NCBI RefSeq assembly: GCF_000235425.2
Contig: NZ_KI912266.1
Coordinates: forward strand, 1,071,886-1,135,885
Direction of reading: 5' to 3'
Source of the DNA: Pseudofrankia saprophytica
GTDB taxonomy: Bacteria; Actinomycetota; Actinomycetes; Frankiales; Frankiaceae
DNA length: 64,000 nt
Below, piece after piece: positions 8,908-19,459 of the stretch. Made by a program: the position numbers and the translations under genes. Positions within the stretch are counted from its first letter, which is position 1. Every line of letters starts with the position of its first letter. The notes beneath the pieces are model-generated. The model had not been told where the DNA came from, made no database searches, and saw nothing but the letters and a program-made list of their open reading frames with translations.

Positions 8908-9650
8908 ACCCGGCCCTGCTGACCGCCCGCTACACCCGGTTCGAGATAGGCCGGATCTGGCGCAACCCACGCTTCCTGATCTTCAGCGTGACGTTTCCCT
9001 TCATCATGTTCGCCGCCTTCACCTCGAGCGACGCCGGCGACCAGCTCGGCGACATCACCGTTGGCCCGTACGTCATGGTCAGCATGGCGACCTTCGGCGC
9101 GATGGTGTCCGTCGTCGGCACCGCCGGGCGGATCGCGCTGGAGCGCACGGGTGGCTGGAGCCGCCAGCTGCGGCTGACCGCGCTCACCGGTGGCCACTAT
9201 CTGCTCACCAAGGTGCTCACCTCGTTCACGCTGGCGCTGCCCGCGCTGGTCGTGGTGTTCGTCGAGGCGGGCGCGCTCGGCCGCGCCAAGCTGGCAGTGC
9301 ACACATACTTCGTCGTCGGCCTGTGGGTACTGATCGGCATGGTGCCGTTGGCCGCGTTCGGGATCTGGCTGGGCTACCTGCTGCGCGCCGACAACGCGGC
9401 GCAGCTGTCCGGCGCGGTCTCCTCGCTGCTCGCGCTTGCCGGCGGCGTGTGGGTACCGGTCGAGCAGTTCCCGGACTGGATGGCCGGGATCGCGAAGGCG
9501 CTGCCGGTGTACTGGACGGCCGACGCCGGCCGCGAGGTGATCGCCGGTAGTTGGCTCGGCTGGCGCGGTCTGGTCATCCTGGCGGTATGGACCGTTGTTT
9601 TCGGCCGGCTCGCGGCCCGGGCCTACTCCCGTGACCAGCTGCGAGCCTGA
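8904..9650 (+). CDS. ABC-2 type transporter permease
   Basis: 248 residues from ATG 8904 (ATGA overlap with the ATPase stop; AGGAG upstream). About six hydrophobic segments, e.g. FLIFSVTFPFIMFAAF, YVMVSMATFGAMVSVVGTAG, TYFVVGLWVLIGMVPLAAFG and a final segment before RAYSRDQLRA. The GVWVPVEQFPDWM loop is typical of DrrB/NodJ-like permeases. It partners with the preceding ATPase. Confidence 0.93.
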   Translation: MNPALLTARYTRFEIGRIWRNPRFLIFSVTFPFIMFAAFTSSDAGDQLGDITVGPYVMVSMATFGAMVSVVGTAGRIALERTGGWSRQLRLTALTGGHYLLTKVLTSFTLALPALVVVFVEAGALGRAKLAVHTYFVVGLWVLIGMVPLAAFGIWLGYLLRADNAAQLSGAVSSLLALAGGVWVPVEQFPDWMAGIAKALPVYWTADAGREVIAGSWLGWRGLVILAVWTVVFGRLAARAYSRDQLRA

Positions 9651-9680
9651 CAGCGCAGGACGACGATCGAGGCGACGAGC

Positions 9681-11075
9681 GTGGTGACGGGTACCAGCAT
9701 GGCGATGGGCCAGACGGCGGGTGAGCCGTCGCAGGACACGCTCGCGGTGGTCCGGCGGTTCTTCCTGGAGCCGATCCGGGGGGAGAACGCGCTCGGGCGT
9801 GAGGCCGGCGTCGGCCGGTGGCGGCGCACCGCGGCGATCTGGCTGGTCTACCTCGGATACTCGGTCGGCGACCTGTTCGCGAATGACCGGCCGCCGCGGA
9901 TAGCGCTCGGGCTGATCCTGCTGGCCGCGTTCGCCTACCTCTACGTCGGCCCGCTTCCCCGGGCGATGTTCGGCGGGCCGCGGCGCTATCAGGCGACGGT
10001 GCTGGTCGGGATGCCCGGTATCACCGTTGTCTACCTGGTCGTGCTGGGCCGCAGCGGGCTGGTGATGCCGGTCTTCGACTCCGTCGCCTTCGCCATGCTG
10101 CTGCTCCCGGTGATCGGACTGCCGATCATCCTGGCGATGGCGGCGGCGGTCACCTGGCTGCCGCAGTACGTCCCGAGCTGGGACGTGCACGGCGAGCAGT
10201 GGTCGCTCTCCGGGCCGATCATGCTCGTGGTCTTCGCTCTCTACGTGATGCGGACCGGGACGCGGCACCAGATCGAGCTGTTCCAGGCCCGGCGGGAGAT
10301 CGAGCGGCTGGCCAAGGAGCAGGAGCGGCTGCGGATCAGCCGGGACATGCACGATCTGCTGGGGCACGCGTTGACGACGATCACGGTCAAGGCCGAGCTC
10401 GCGTCCCGGATCGTCGGCCGCGACCCGGGCCGGGCGGCGGCCGAGATGGCGCAGGTGGCGGCGCTCGGCCGGGAGGGGCTCGCCGACGTGCGGGCGGCGC
10501 TGGCCGGCTACCGGCCGGTGAGCCTGGCCGGCGAGGTGGCCTCCGCGCGGGAGGTGCTGCGCGCCGCGGGCATCGACGCGGAGCTGCCTGCGGCCGTCGA
10601 GCAGGTTCCGGCCGAGCTGAGCGAGCTGTTCGGCTGGGTGTTGCGGGAGGGAGTGACCAACGTCGTGCGGCACAGCGGCGCGCGATCCGTCCAGGTGGCG
10701 CTGACGGACAGGTCCATCGAGGTCGTCGACGACGGTCGCGGCCCCCTGCCACGGGGCGCCACCGCCGGCCCGGCTGGCGTGGCCGACCCGGCCGGCCTGG
10801 CTGCTCCGGCGGCCCTCGTGCCGTCCGCTCGGACGGGGACGGGGACCCGCGCGGAGCGGGGCGCCCCCGGCCATGGGCTCGAGGGGCTCGCCGAGCGGGT
10901 CGCCGCGGCGGGCGGGCGGCTGGAGACCGGCCCCGCTCGGCCCACGTCGAACGACGCGGATGCAGACGCGGGCGCCGATGCCGACGTCGCGTCCGGCGCG
11001 CCGGCGGCGGGCGCGGCGGGTGACGCGACAGGGGAGGGCGGAGGCTTCCGGCTGCGCGCGGTGGTGCCGGCGTGA
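9681..11075 (+). CDS. Sensor histidine kinase (NarL-type partner, DesK/LiaS-like)
   Basis: 464 residues from GTG 9681. Five to six N-terminal transmembrane segments (residues about 50-200) are followed by a coiled coil (EIERLAKEQERL), the HisKA_3 phospho-acceptor RISRDMHDLLGHALT (His near 223), the N box EGVTNVVRHSG and G box DDGRGPL. The catalytic domain is split by a long Ala/Gly/Asp-rich insertion before GLEGLAERVAAAGG and the end. Its stop overlaps the response regulator start (GTGA). Probably senses the substrate or effect of the ABC exporter just upstream. Confidence 0.94.
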   Translation: MVTGTSMAMGQTAGEPSQDTLAVVRRFFLEPIRGENALGREAGVGRWRRTAAIWLVYLGYSVGDLFANDRPPRIALGLILLAAFAYLYVGPLPRAMFGGPRRYQATVLVGMPGITVVYLVVLGRSGLVMPVFDSVAFAMLLLPVIGLPIILAMAAAVTWLPQYVPSWDVHGEQWSLSGPIMLVVFALYVMRTGTRHQIELFQARREIERLAKEQERLRISRDMHDLLGHALTTITVKAELASRIVGRDPGRAAAEMAQVAALGREGLADVRAALAGYRPVSLAGEVASAREVLRAAGIDAELPAAVEQVPAELSELFGWVLREGVTNVVRHSGARSVQVALTDRSIEVVDDGRGPLPRGATAGPAGVADPAGLAAPAALVPSARTGTGTRAERGAPGHGLEGLAERVAAAGGRLETGPARPTSNDADADAGADADVASGAPAAGAAGDATGEGGGFRLRAVVPA

Positions 11076-11677
11076 TCCGCGTGCTGCTCGCCGACGACCA
11101 GCACCTGGTCCGCGGGGCGCTGGCCGCGTTGCTGTCGCTGGAGGACGACATCGAGATCGTCGGGCAGGTCGGCCGCGGCGACGAGGTCGTCGCGGCCGTC
11201 AGGGAGCTGCTGCCGGACGTCGTGCTGATGGACGTCGAGATGCCCGGAATCGACGGGCTGGCCGCCGCTGGCGCGGTGCGCGCCGCTCGGCCGGCCAGCC
11301 GGGTGCTCATCGTGACCACCTTCGGGAGGGCTGGCTACCTGCGCCGGGCGATGGAGGCCGGGGCGCTGGGCTTCGTCGTCAAGGACGCGCCGCCGGACGC
11401 GCTCGCGGAGGCGGTGCGCCGGGTCTCCCGGGGCGAGCGGGTCGTCGACCCGACGCTCGCCGCCGCGACGCTCGCCACCGGTCCTAGCCCGCTCACCGCC
11501 CGCGAGCGCGACGTCCTCGTCGCGGCGCGCGACGGGGCGACCGTGGCCGACATCGCCGGCCGGCTGTTCCTGTCCGAGGGCACCGTCCGCAACTACCTGT
11601 CCGCCGCGATCGCCAAGACCGGAGCCCGCAACCGCATGGAGGCACTCCGGGCCGCCGAGGAGTCCGGCTGGCTCTGA
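11072..11677 (+). CDS. LuxR/NarL-family response regulator
   Basis: 201 residues. Receiver: MIRVLLADDQHLVRGAL, phospho-acceptor Asp in VVLMDVEMPG (near 54), then VIVTTF-like VLIVTTFG and conserved Lys in VVKDAPP. Output: LuxR helix-turn-helix LTARERDVLVAARDG...LFLSEGTVRNYLSAAIAK. It overlaps the kinase gene by 4 bp and should control the ABC operon. Confidence 0.95.
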   Translation: MIRVLLADDQHLVRGALAALLSLEDDIEIVGQVGRGDEVVAAVRELLPDVVLMDVEMPGIDGLAAAGAVRAARPASRVLIVTTFGRAGYLRRAMEAGALGFVVKDAPPDALAEAVRRVSRGERVVDPTLAAATLATGPSPLTARERDVLVAARDGATVADIAGRLFLSEGTVRNYLSAAIAKTGARNRMEALRAAEESGWL

Positions 11678-11805
11678 CCAGCGCCGATGCGGCTGGCGGC
11701 CGTCGGCGCCGCGAGACCGGCGAGGCCACGCCGGGAGCCGGTGACGTGGCGACGGAGGGCGAAAAACGAGTCGGGAACGGTGGCCGCACTCTGTAGCCTG
11801 AGGGC

Positions 11806-13074
<1,269 letters not shown>

Positions 13075-13246
13075 CTTCCCACCGATCTGCCCATGCACGG
13101 GTGAACGCATACCGGACGCTCGGCGTTGATCACGGGTAGGCAGGCAGATCGCAGACCTCCCAGATCGCTTCGCGATCCGGCAGGGACCCCGGGGCCCCTC
13201 GCCTGACTTCAGCAAGAGCAAGCCCATATGGAGAGGAACTTCGGCC

Positions 13247-14320
13247 GTGGCCGACGAGATTGTGCGCCGTCCTACCCTTGCCATCGTTGGCGCGACCGGA
13301 GCCGTGGGCACCGTCATGCTGTCGCTGCTGGACGAGCGCCCGGACATCTGGGGTGAGATTCGCCTGATCGCCTCCGCCCGCTCGGCGGGGCGGACGCTGC
13401 GGGTACGCGGCGAGGACGTGGTCGTCCAGGCGCTCGCGCCCGAGGTCTTCGACGGTGTCGACATCGCGATGTTCGACGTGCCCGACGAGGTCTCCGCCCA
13501 GTGGGCACCGGTCGCCGCCGAGCGCGGAGCGATCGCCGTCGACAACTCCGGCGCGTTCCGGATGGACGCGGACGTGCCGCTGATCGTCCCGGAGGTCAAC
13601 GCCGACGCGCTCGCGGACACGCCACGCGGGATCATCGCCAACCCGAACTGCACGACGCTGTCGATGATCGTCGCCGTCGGCGCGCTGCACCGCGAGTTCG
13701 GCCTCGAGTCGCTGTTCGCCACGTCCTACCAGGCGGCCAGCGGCGCCGGGCAGGCCGGCATCGACGCGCTCTATGACCAGCTGGCCGTCGTCGGCGGCCG
13801 CCGCGACCTCGGCCAGGCCGCCGGCGACGTGCGCAAGGCCCTCGGTGAGGACGCCCTCGGGCCGTTCCCGGCTCCGCTCGCGCTCAACGTGGTCCCCTGG
13901 GCCGGCTCACTCAAGGACGGCGGCTGGTCGTCCGAGGAGATGAAGATCCGCAACGAGTCGCGCAAGATCCTCGGACTGCCGAGCCTGCGCGTCTCGACGA
14001 CCTGCGTGCGGGTTCCGGTCATCACCACCCACGCGGTGGCGGTGCACGCCCGGTTCACCCGCCCGGTCAGCGCCGCCGAGGCCCGCGCCGTGCTCACCAG
14101 CGCCCCCGGGGTGGCCGTCGTCGACGACCCAGCGAACGGCGAGTTCCCGACGCCGGCGGACGTCGTCGGCACCGACCCCACCTGGGTGGGCCGAATCCGC
14201 CAGTCGCCGGACGACCCGAACGAGGTAGCGCTTTTCGTGTGTGGCGACAACCTCCGCAAGGGCGCAGCCCTGAACACCTTGCAGATCGCCGAGACCCTCG
14301 TCGCCCGCGGCTTGAGCTAA
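13247..14320 (+). CDS. asd: Aspartate-semialdehyde dehydrogenase
   Basis: Reduces aspartyl phosphate to aspartate semialdehyde. 357 residues from GTG 13247 with GGAGAGGAAC about 8 nt upstream. NADP site: LAIVGATGAVGTVMLSLL; catalytic Cys135 in ANPNCTTLS; substrate loop SYQAASGAG; active-site His in ITTHAVAVHARF. Follows lysC and ends at a hairpin (14425-14462). Confidence 0.97.
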   Translation: MADEIVRRPTLAIVGATGAVGTVMLSLLDERPDIWGEIRLIASARSAGRTLRVRGEDVVVQALAPEVFDGVDIAMFDVPDEVSAQWAPVAAERGAIAVDNSGAFRMDADVPLIVPEVNADALADTPRGIIANPNCTTLSMIVAVGALHREFGLESLFATSYQAASGAGQAGIDALYDQLAVVGGRRDLGQAAGDVRKALGEDALGPFPAPLALNVVPWAGSLKDGGWSSEEMKIRNESRKILGLPSLRVSTTCVRVPVITTHAVAVHARFTRPVSAAEARAVLTSAPGVAVVDDPANGEFPTPADVVGTDPTWVGRIRQSPDDPNEVALFVCGDNLRKGAALNTLQIAETLVARGLS

Positions 14321-14424
14321 CTCCCGCCTGGCGCGGCGGCTTACCGGACAACGGTTGCGAATACAAATACCGGGGGCCCTTCTGCGCGCCCGGGCGGCGC
14401 AAGCGCCGAAGCCACCGCGAAATG

Positions 14425-14462
14425 CGATCAGCCCGCCTCCCCGGGGGAAGGCGGGCTGATCG
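14425..14462. terminator. Bidirectional-looking hairpin between asd and cspA
   Basis: Perfect 13-bp arms CGATCAGCCCGCC (14425-14437) and GGCGGGCTGATCG (14450-14462) separated by 12 nt. No T-run, as is common for high-GC actinobacterial terminators. It lies between convergent asd and cspA. Confidence 0.75.
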
Positions 14463-14600
14463 TGGTCAAAGACTGAGCCCTAGGTCGAGCAAAGCCCGAC
14501 GGTGGGGTCCGGGGTCACCCCCGAAGCGATATGCAGAGCGGGCCACCGGGAGGCTGCCGAAGGCGGCGACCGTGGTGGCCCGTGTCAAGGTCTGCGTGGC

Positions 14601-14804
14601 TCAGATGGCGTGGACAGCGTCGGCCTGCGGCCCCTTCTGACCCTGGGTCACCTGGAACTCGACCCGCTGGCCCTCCTCGAGGGACTTGTAGCCGTCCATG
14701 TCGATCGCGCTGTAGTGGACGAAGACGTCGGAGCCGCCGCCGTCCACAGAGATGAAGCCGAAGCCCTTTTCCGAGTTGAACCACTTGACCGTGCCCTGAG
14801 CCAC
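14601..14804 (-). CDS. Cold shock protein (CspA family)
   Basis: 67-residue OB-fold nucleic-acid chaperone: [20 protein letters not shown] contains RNP1 (KGFGFI), and DVFVHYSAI is RNP2. ATG 14804 is preceded by GGAGAA. An AT-rich promoter-like motif lies more than 300 nt upstream, giving the long leader typical of temperature-regulated csp genes. Confidence 0.97.
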   Translation of the reverse strand: MAQGTVKWFNSEKGFGFISVDGGGSDVFVHYSAIDMDGYKSLEEGQRVEFQVTQGQKGPQADAVHAI

Positions 14805-15145
14805 GTGCCGTTCTCCCTGCTGGTGCAGTCAGGGCCCGCACCGCGCGGACCCCGGGCCAATTGCCGGCGACACATTCATCACCGGCTCAGTTCCGCGGCG
14901 TCTCGGTTGAGACACAACCGAACTGTAGCCAGCCTCGACGGTACACGTCGACGGGCGCGCGCGGGAGGCCTCCAGCCCAGGAAGTCCCACTTCATCCGTC
15001 GGTAACAAGCCGACGCCCACGCGCGCGCGGATGCCCATATCGCATCCGCCCCAATCGGTCGAGACCGCGCGCCGGCATGACGAAACGACACGCCGCGACA
15101 CAAACCAGCCACCGACCGAAAGGTGATATAGGTCACCCATTATAG
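14805..15145 (-). promoter_or_regulatory. Promoter and long 5' leader of the cold shock gene
   Basis: On the minus strand a consensus -10 TATAAT (15144-15139) sits in a local AT-rich patch; the -35 position holds only a weak match (TGGCGC, about 18 nt upstream). Transcription starting near 15132 would give a leader of about 330 nt before ATG 14804. No credible coding frame occupies it, although an antisense-poor frame of 130 codons crosses it. Long csp leaders act as thermosensors in other bacteria; that role here is inference. Confidence 0.5.
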
Positions 15146-15252
15146 TCCAGTGTGCGCGCATGGCGCCATTGGTCTCCACAGCCGTGTGGCACTTCGTTCC
15201 GCCGGCACTTCGTCGGGACACCGGGCGAGGGGCCGAAAGCCAGCCCTGGCAG

Positions 15253-16500
15253 CTACTGGCCGGGCAGCGCCCGCGCGAGATCGGCGATCAGATCGGCGGG
15301 TTCCTCCAGCCCGATGGACAGGCGCAGTAGGCCAAGATCGACGCCGGCCGCCGCGATCTCGTCAGGGGTCTGGTGGGAGAACACCAGGGTCGCCGGGTGC
15401 GTGATCAGGCTCTCGACGCCCCCGAGGCTGACCGCGTTGACGAACAGGTCGACCCCGCGCAGCACGCCCTGGGCCGCCTCGAACCCGCCCCGCACGACGA
15501 AGCTGAGCATGCCGCCGAACCCGGTCATCTGCCGGCGGGCGAGCTCGTGCTGCGGATGGTCGACCAGCCCCGGGTAGTGCACCGCCTCGACGGCGGGGTG
15601 GCCGGCGAGGAACTCGGCGACGACCTGCGCGGACGAGTTCTGCCGCGCCAGCCGCAGCGGGAAGGTACGCAGGCCGCGGGCCAGCAGCCAGGCTTCGAAG
15701 GGATGGCAGACCGGGCCGAAGACCCGGGCGGTCTGCCAGGCCGCCTCCATCAGGTCGGCGCGGCCCGTCACCACGCCCGCGGTGACGTCGCTGTGCCCCC
15801 CGAGGTACTTCGTCGCCGACTGGACGACGAGGTCGGCGCCGAGCTCGATCGGGCGGGTGTTGAAGGGCGACGCGAACGTGTTGTCCGTGATCATCAATGC
15901 GCCGTGGTCGTGGGCCGCGCGGGCCGCCGCGGCGAGATCGGTGAGGACCAGGCTCGGGTTGCTCGGCGTCTCGGTGTAGACGACCCTGGTCCGGTCGGTG
16001 ACCGCCGCCGCGAGCGCCGCCGGGTCCGACTGCTCGACCAGGCTCACCTCGACGCCGAAGCGCGGCAGCACGTCCGTCAGCAGGGTGAGCGACGCGGTGT
16101 AGTGCTGGGTCTGGGCCACGACGTGGTCGCCCTGGGAGACGTTCGACAGCAGTGCGGCGCTGACCGCCGCCATCCCGCTGCCGACGAGGAGCGCGGCCTC
16201 GGCGCCGTCGAGTTCGCGCAGCATCTCCTCGCAGGCCCGGGCGTTGGGCGAGCCGTAGCGGGTGTAGAACCGCGCCGGGCTGACGGCGCTCGCGACCTCG
16301 GCGGCCCGCTCGTCCGCTGGCAGCCGGTAGGTGCTGGTCTGGAAGATCGGCGGGTTGAGCGGCTCGCCGATCGGGTCGTCGTGCCAGTCCGGGTGGATCA
16401 GCCGGGTGATGTCCGCCCAGTTCCTGGCCGCGGCCGGTTCGGGGTTCCGCCGCCGGGGGTTGCGCTGTTCGGAATTCCGTTGTTCGCCGGTCATGGCCAC
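15253..16500 (-). CDS. PLP-dependent trans-sulfuration enzyme (cystathionine gamma-synthase/lyase or methionine gamma-lyase family)
   Basis: About 415 residues (GTG 16500 or ATG 16494). Family motifs: NPPIFQTSTYRL, FYTRYGSPNARACEEML, LLVGSGMAAVSAALL, VVYTETPSNPSL, Asp in ITDNTFASPF and the PLP lysine in SATKYLGGHSD. The C-terminus has SLGGVESLITHPA and RLSIGLEEPADLI. It handles sulfur amino acids; the exact reaction cannot be fixed from sequence alone. Stand-alone gene. Confidence 0.93.
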   Translation of the reverse strand: MAMTGEQRNSEQRNPRRRNPEPAAARNWADITRLIHPDWHDDPIGEPLNPPIFQTSTYRLPADERAAEVASAVSPARFYTRYGSPNARACEEMLRELDGAEAALLVGSGMAAVSAALLSNVSQGDHVVAQTQHYTASLTLLTDVLPRFGVEVSLVEQSDPAALAAAVTDRTRVVYTETPSNPSLVLTDLAAAARAAHDHGALMITDNTFASPFNTRPIELGADLVVQSATKYLGGHSDVTAGVVTGRADLMEAAWQTARVFGPVCHPFEAWLLARGLRTFPLRLARQNSSAQVVAEFLAGHPAVEAVHYPGLVDHPQHELARRQMTGFGGMLSFVVRGGFEAAQGVLRGVDLFVNAVSLGGVESLITHPATLVFSHQTPDEIAAAGVDLGLLRLSIGLEEPADLIADLARALPGQ

Positions 16501-16578
16501 AGCCTGCCCGGCCCGTCGGCCAGGCCGCGACCCGATTTCGGTGCCATCCTGCCCAGGGCGGCAGAACTCACCGGGAAG

Positions 16579-18246
16579 CTACCCCTTCAGCCAGCGGCGG
16601 TGGCGGCTGTCCGAGAGAGACGGCCAGGCGTCGAAGAAGTCCCGCTCGGCGAGGCGCGCCCGCAACTCCTCCAGGCCGAGCAGCAGGCCGTAGGTGAACG
16701 CCGTCGGCTCGCCGGCCTCCTGGGCCGAAATCCCCCAGGACCGCAGCAGCCCGGCGGCCACGGTGGCGTCCTGGTGGGTGCCGAGCAGCTCCTGCGCCTC
16801 CGAGGAGATCCGGGCGAGTGTCTTGGCGTCCGCGCCGAAGACCGGCGTGATCGCCTCACCGGCGTAACGCAGCCGCTTGGCCTGCTTGCGCGCGGAGTGG
16901 AGCAGCACATCGCGGTCATGGCCGGCCGGAGTGGCCGCCGCCTTCGCGATCTTGCGGACGAGCCTGTGGTCGGCTGCCCGGACCAGCTCGCGCAGCTCGG
17001 TCGCCGCCGGCCGCCGTGCTCGCCCCGCCAGCGGCGCGCGCACCAGGTCGGCGAGGTCGACCAGCAGCACGAGGTAACGCTCGCCGCGCAGCGCGGCGAG
17101 CGCCTCGTCCCTGCCCTGGGACATGCCGGCCTTGAGATGCCGGGCCAGGCTCTCCTCGACGGGGCCGCGGACGAGGTCGGGCGGCAGTGCCGCGAGCCGG
17201 CCGTCGAAGTACTCCAGCTGAACCTCGCTGTCGCGGGCGCCGGACAGGGCCGCCGCGAGGTCGCCGAGCTCGCGGTCGAGATGACCCACCAGGTCGGCCG
17301 GGAACAGCGGCGCGAACGTGCGCAGCGTGCTGCGCATCCGGCGGGTGGCCACTCGCATCTTGTGCACCGCGTCCGGCTCGTCCATCCGCACCCGCGGGTC
17401 GGCGGCGAGCAGCGCGTCCACCTGCTCGGACAGGTAGGCGCGCAGCACCTCGCCGGCGGCGAGGTGGGCTCGCCGCCGGCGGCGAGCCGGCAACGCCGTC
17501 GACGGGCTCGGGGCCGGCGCGGGCGGCGCGGTGTTGGCCAGGCTGAGCACATGGGCGAGCTTGGAGCCGTGCGGCGCGTCCGTCGCCCCGGCCGCGCGCA
17601 GGGCCGCCTCCACCTCGTCGAGCAGCCGCGCCCCGGCGGCGCCGCCGAGCGGCGCCTTCGCGCCGGCCGATTTGGCCCCCGAGGTGCCGGCAGTCGGGCC
17701 CGCCCCGTTGGGAATCTGGGCGAGCAGCTCGACCTCGATCTCGCGCCACTGGGTCAGGACGGCTCGCTCGCCCAGCGTCTGGGCATGGACGCGGTCGTCG
17801 ACGACCTCCGCCAACGGCTCGCCGGCCGCGTCCAGCAGCCGGGTGGCACCGCGGGTGGTGACCAGTCGGGCGACCGGGTTGACCCGCGCGCCGCGCAGCT
17901 GCAGGAACACGATGTCGAGCAGGTCGGCCGGTGGCACGCAGTGCGCCATGCCTCGCTCGTCCGGCTCGCTGGCCGACAGCGGACGGTGGATCTCCTCGCG
18001 CGCGCCAGCGCCGGCCGGCAGCTTCAGGTGCCAGCCGTCGTCGGTACCCCCGGTCCGGCGGCGCAACGTCACCTTGGCCTGGGCGAGCCGCAGGTCCTCG
18101 GAGTCGTAGTAGATGGCTTCCTGGGTGAACGTCTCCGGCTCCGTCACCGCCGCGACGCCGACATCGCGGGCCGCCTCTTCCAGGGAGGGCAGCACGAAGT
18201 CCGCCCCGACGGCGAACTTGCGCTCGATCTCCAGCTGACCGCCCAC
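16579..18246 (-). CDS. CYTH and CHAD domain-containing protein
   Basis: 555 residues. The CYTH domain (about 1-205) begins MGGQLEIERKFAV with the EIERK signature, then YYDSEDLRLAQAKVTLRRR and WHLKLP; these line a triphosphate-binding tunnel. After a low-complexity linker the CHAD domain (about 265-550) has repeated helices with conserved His/Arg/Lys: VHKMRVATRRMRSTLRTF, LGDLAAALSGARDSEV, HSARKQAKRLRYAGEAI. CHAD domains bind polyphosphate. Probably works on inorganic (tri/poly)phosphate. Confidence 0.94.
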   Translation of the reverse strand: MGGQLEIERKFAVGADFVLPSLEEAARDVGVAAVTEPETFTQEAIYYDSEDLRLAQAKVTLRRRTGGTDDGWHLKLPAGAGAREEIHRPLSASEPDERGMAHCVPPADLLDIVFLQLRGARVNPVARLVTTRGATRLLDAAGEPLAEVVDDRVHAQTLGERAVLTQWREIEVELLAQIPNGAGPTAGTSGAKSAGAKAPLGGAAGARLLDEVEAALRAAGATDAPHGSKLAHVLSLANTAPPAPAPSPSTALPARRRRRAHLAAGEVLRAYLSEQVDALLAADPRVRMDEPDAVHKMRVATRRMRSTLRTFAPLFPADLVGHLDRELGDLAAALSGARDSEVQLEYFDGRLAALPPDLVRGPVEESLARHLKAGMSQGRDEALAALRGERYLVLLVDLADLVRAPLAGRARRPAATELRELVRAADHRLVRKIAKAAATPAGHDRDVLLHSARKQAKRLRYAGEAITPVFGADAKTLARISSEAQELLGTHQDATVAAGLLRSWGISAQEAGEPTAFTYGLLLGLEELRARLAERDFFDAWPSLSDSRHRRWLKG

Positions 18247-18354
18247 GCCGTCCCCTTTCCGAGCGCCTGCCCACGGCCAACGACCGGCAGGACCGCCCAG
18301 TCGTCGAACCGCACGTAGGGCAACAACCTCAGTTTGCCGTTTGTTCCCCTATTG

Positions 18355-19296
18355 TTATCCAGGAGTTGGCAGCCAGGAGACGGATCCCGCCAACGCCACA
18401 TACCCGACGAACGCCACCGAATCGATCAGCGTGTGTGCCACGATCAGCGGCACTACTCGACCGCGTCGCTGGAAGATCCGGCCGAACAGCACGCCCATCG
18501 CGACGTTGCCGAAGAAGCCGCCGAGGCCCTGGTAGAGATGGTATGAGCCGCGCAGCAGGGCACTGGCGGCGAGCGAGCGCCGGTCGCCCCAGCCGAGCTC
18601 GCGCAGCCGGACCAGCAGGTATCCAGCGACGATGACCTCCTCGGTCACCGCGTTCTGCAGCGCGGAGGCCAGCAGCACCGGGATCCGCCACCACACGTCC
18701 GGCAGCCCCGAGGGCGCGACGGTCAGGTTCGCCCCGCTGTGCCAGGCCAGAAGGTAGAAGCCCAGGCCCGTACCGCCGACGGCGGCGGCGAGGGCTGCGC
18801 CGAACGCCAGGTCGCGGCCCGGGCGGCGGCGGTCCAGCCCGATCGCCCGGGCGCCGCCGCCATGGCGGACCAACAGGTGGATGGCCAGGAACGCCGGGAC
18901 GATGGCATTGAGCAGCCCGGCGAGCTGGAGCGCCAGGTCCAGCCACGGCCGGCCCGGCGCCGCGGACCCGTTGAGGAGCGCCACCTGGCCGCGGACCGGG
19001 CCGCTCGTCACCGACCCGATGTAGCGGATGAAGGCGAACAGCCCCGACATCCCGAGCGATACCCCGAGCAGCAGCCAGATCTCGACCACCAGCCCACGCC
19101 GACCGAGGGCCTCCTCACCGGCCGGGCCGGCCGGTGAGGCATCCGCGCGGTCGGTGCTGGTGTCGGCGTCGGTGCCGGTGACGATGGCCACGGCCCCGGG
19201 GGCATTCGTAACCGACGGAACCGACGGTGTGCCGGTAGCCACCGGTGCGCCCGCCCGAGGACGTATCCCTGGCCGCATTCCCGGACCGTAGCCCAC
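18355..19296 (-). CDS. CPBP family intramembrane glutamic endopeptidase
   Basis: 313 residues with about 8 hydrophobic segments. Conserved CPBP (Abi/CAAX protease) boxes appear near the C-terminus: EEVIVAGYLLVRLRELGWGD (the EE dyad), the His of GSYHLYQGLGGFFGN, and the final IVAHTLIDSVAF. The Ala/Gly/Thr-rich N-terminus (about 70 residues) is probably cytoplasmic. Family members process prenylated or other membrane peptides; substrate here unknown. Confidence 0.9.
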   Translation of the reverse strand: MGYGPGMRPGIRPRAGAPVATGTPSVPSVTNAPGAVAIVTGTDADTSTDRADASPAGPAGEEALGRRGLVVEIWLLLGVSLGMSGLFAFIRYIGSVTSGPVRGQVALLNGSAAPGRPWLDLALQLAGLLNAIVPAFLAIHLLVRHGGGARAIGLDRRRPGRDLAFGAALAAAVGGTGLGFYLLAWHSGANLTVAPSGLPDVWWRIPVLLASALQNAVTEEVIVAGYLLVRLRELGWGDRRSLAASALLRGSYHLYQGLGGFFGNVAMGVLFGRIFQRRGRVVPLIVAHTLIDSVAFVGYVALAGSVSWLPTPG

Positions 19297-19429
19297 CCGC
19301 CTGAGGCGGGGCTTAGCGCGCGGGCACGGGGCTCAGCTCACCCCACGCCCCGCCAACCGCCGGCGCCGGCGGCGCTGTCGGCCGGTTGCCACGAGATCCC
19401 GCCGGCCAGCCTCCCGGTTCGGCGGCACC

Positions 19430-19454
19430 CAATCTTCTACACGGCGTAAAATTG
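19430..19454. promoter_or_regulatory. Putative BlaI operator just before blaI
   Basis: An imperfect inverted repeat, CAATCTTCTAC then ACGGC then GTAAAATTG, ends 5 nt before the ATG of the BlaI-type gene, in an AT-richer patch. BlaI/MecI repressors usually bind dyads at their own promoters, so autoregulation is likely. Confidence 0.45.
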
Positions 19455-19459
19455 GGATC

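Noticed and set aside
8877-10874. 665-codon minus-strand open frame
   Set aside because: Antisense to the ABC permease and histidine kinase, which have clear families; composition (His/Arg/Asp/Gln) is typical of antisense frames.
14829-15221. 130-codon minus frame in the cspA leader
   Set aside because: No motif; covers the promoter-like TATAAT and is better explained as leader.
15373-18318. 981-codon plus-strand open frame
   Set aside because: Antisense to the trans-sulfuration and CYTH-CHAD genes; rich in Arg/Gly/Gln from GC-skewed third positions and without any motif.
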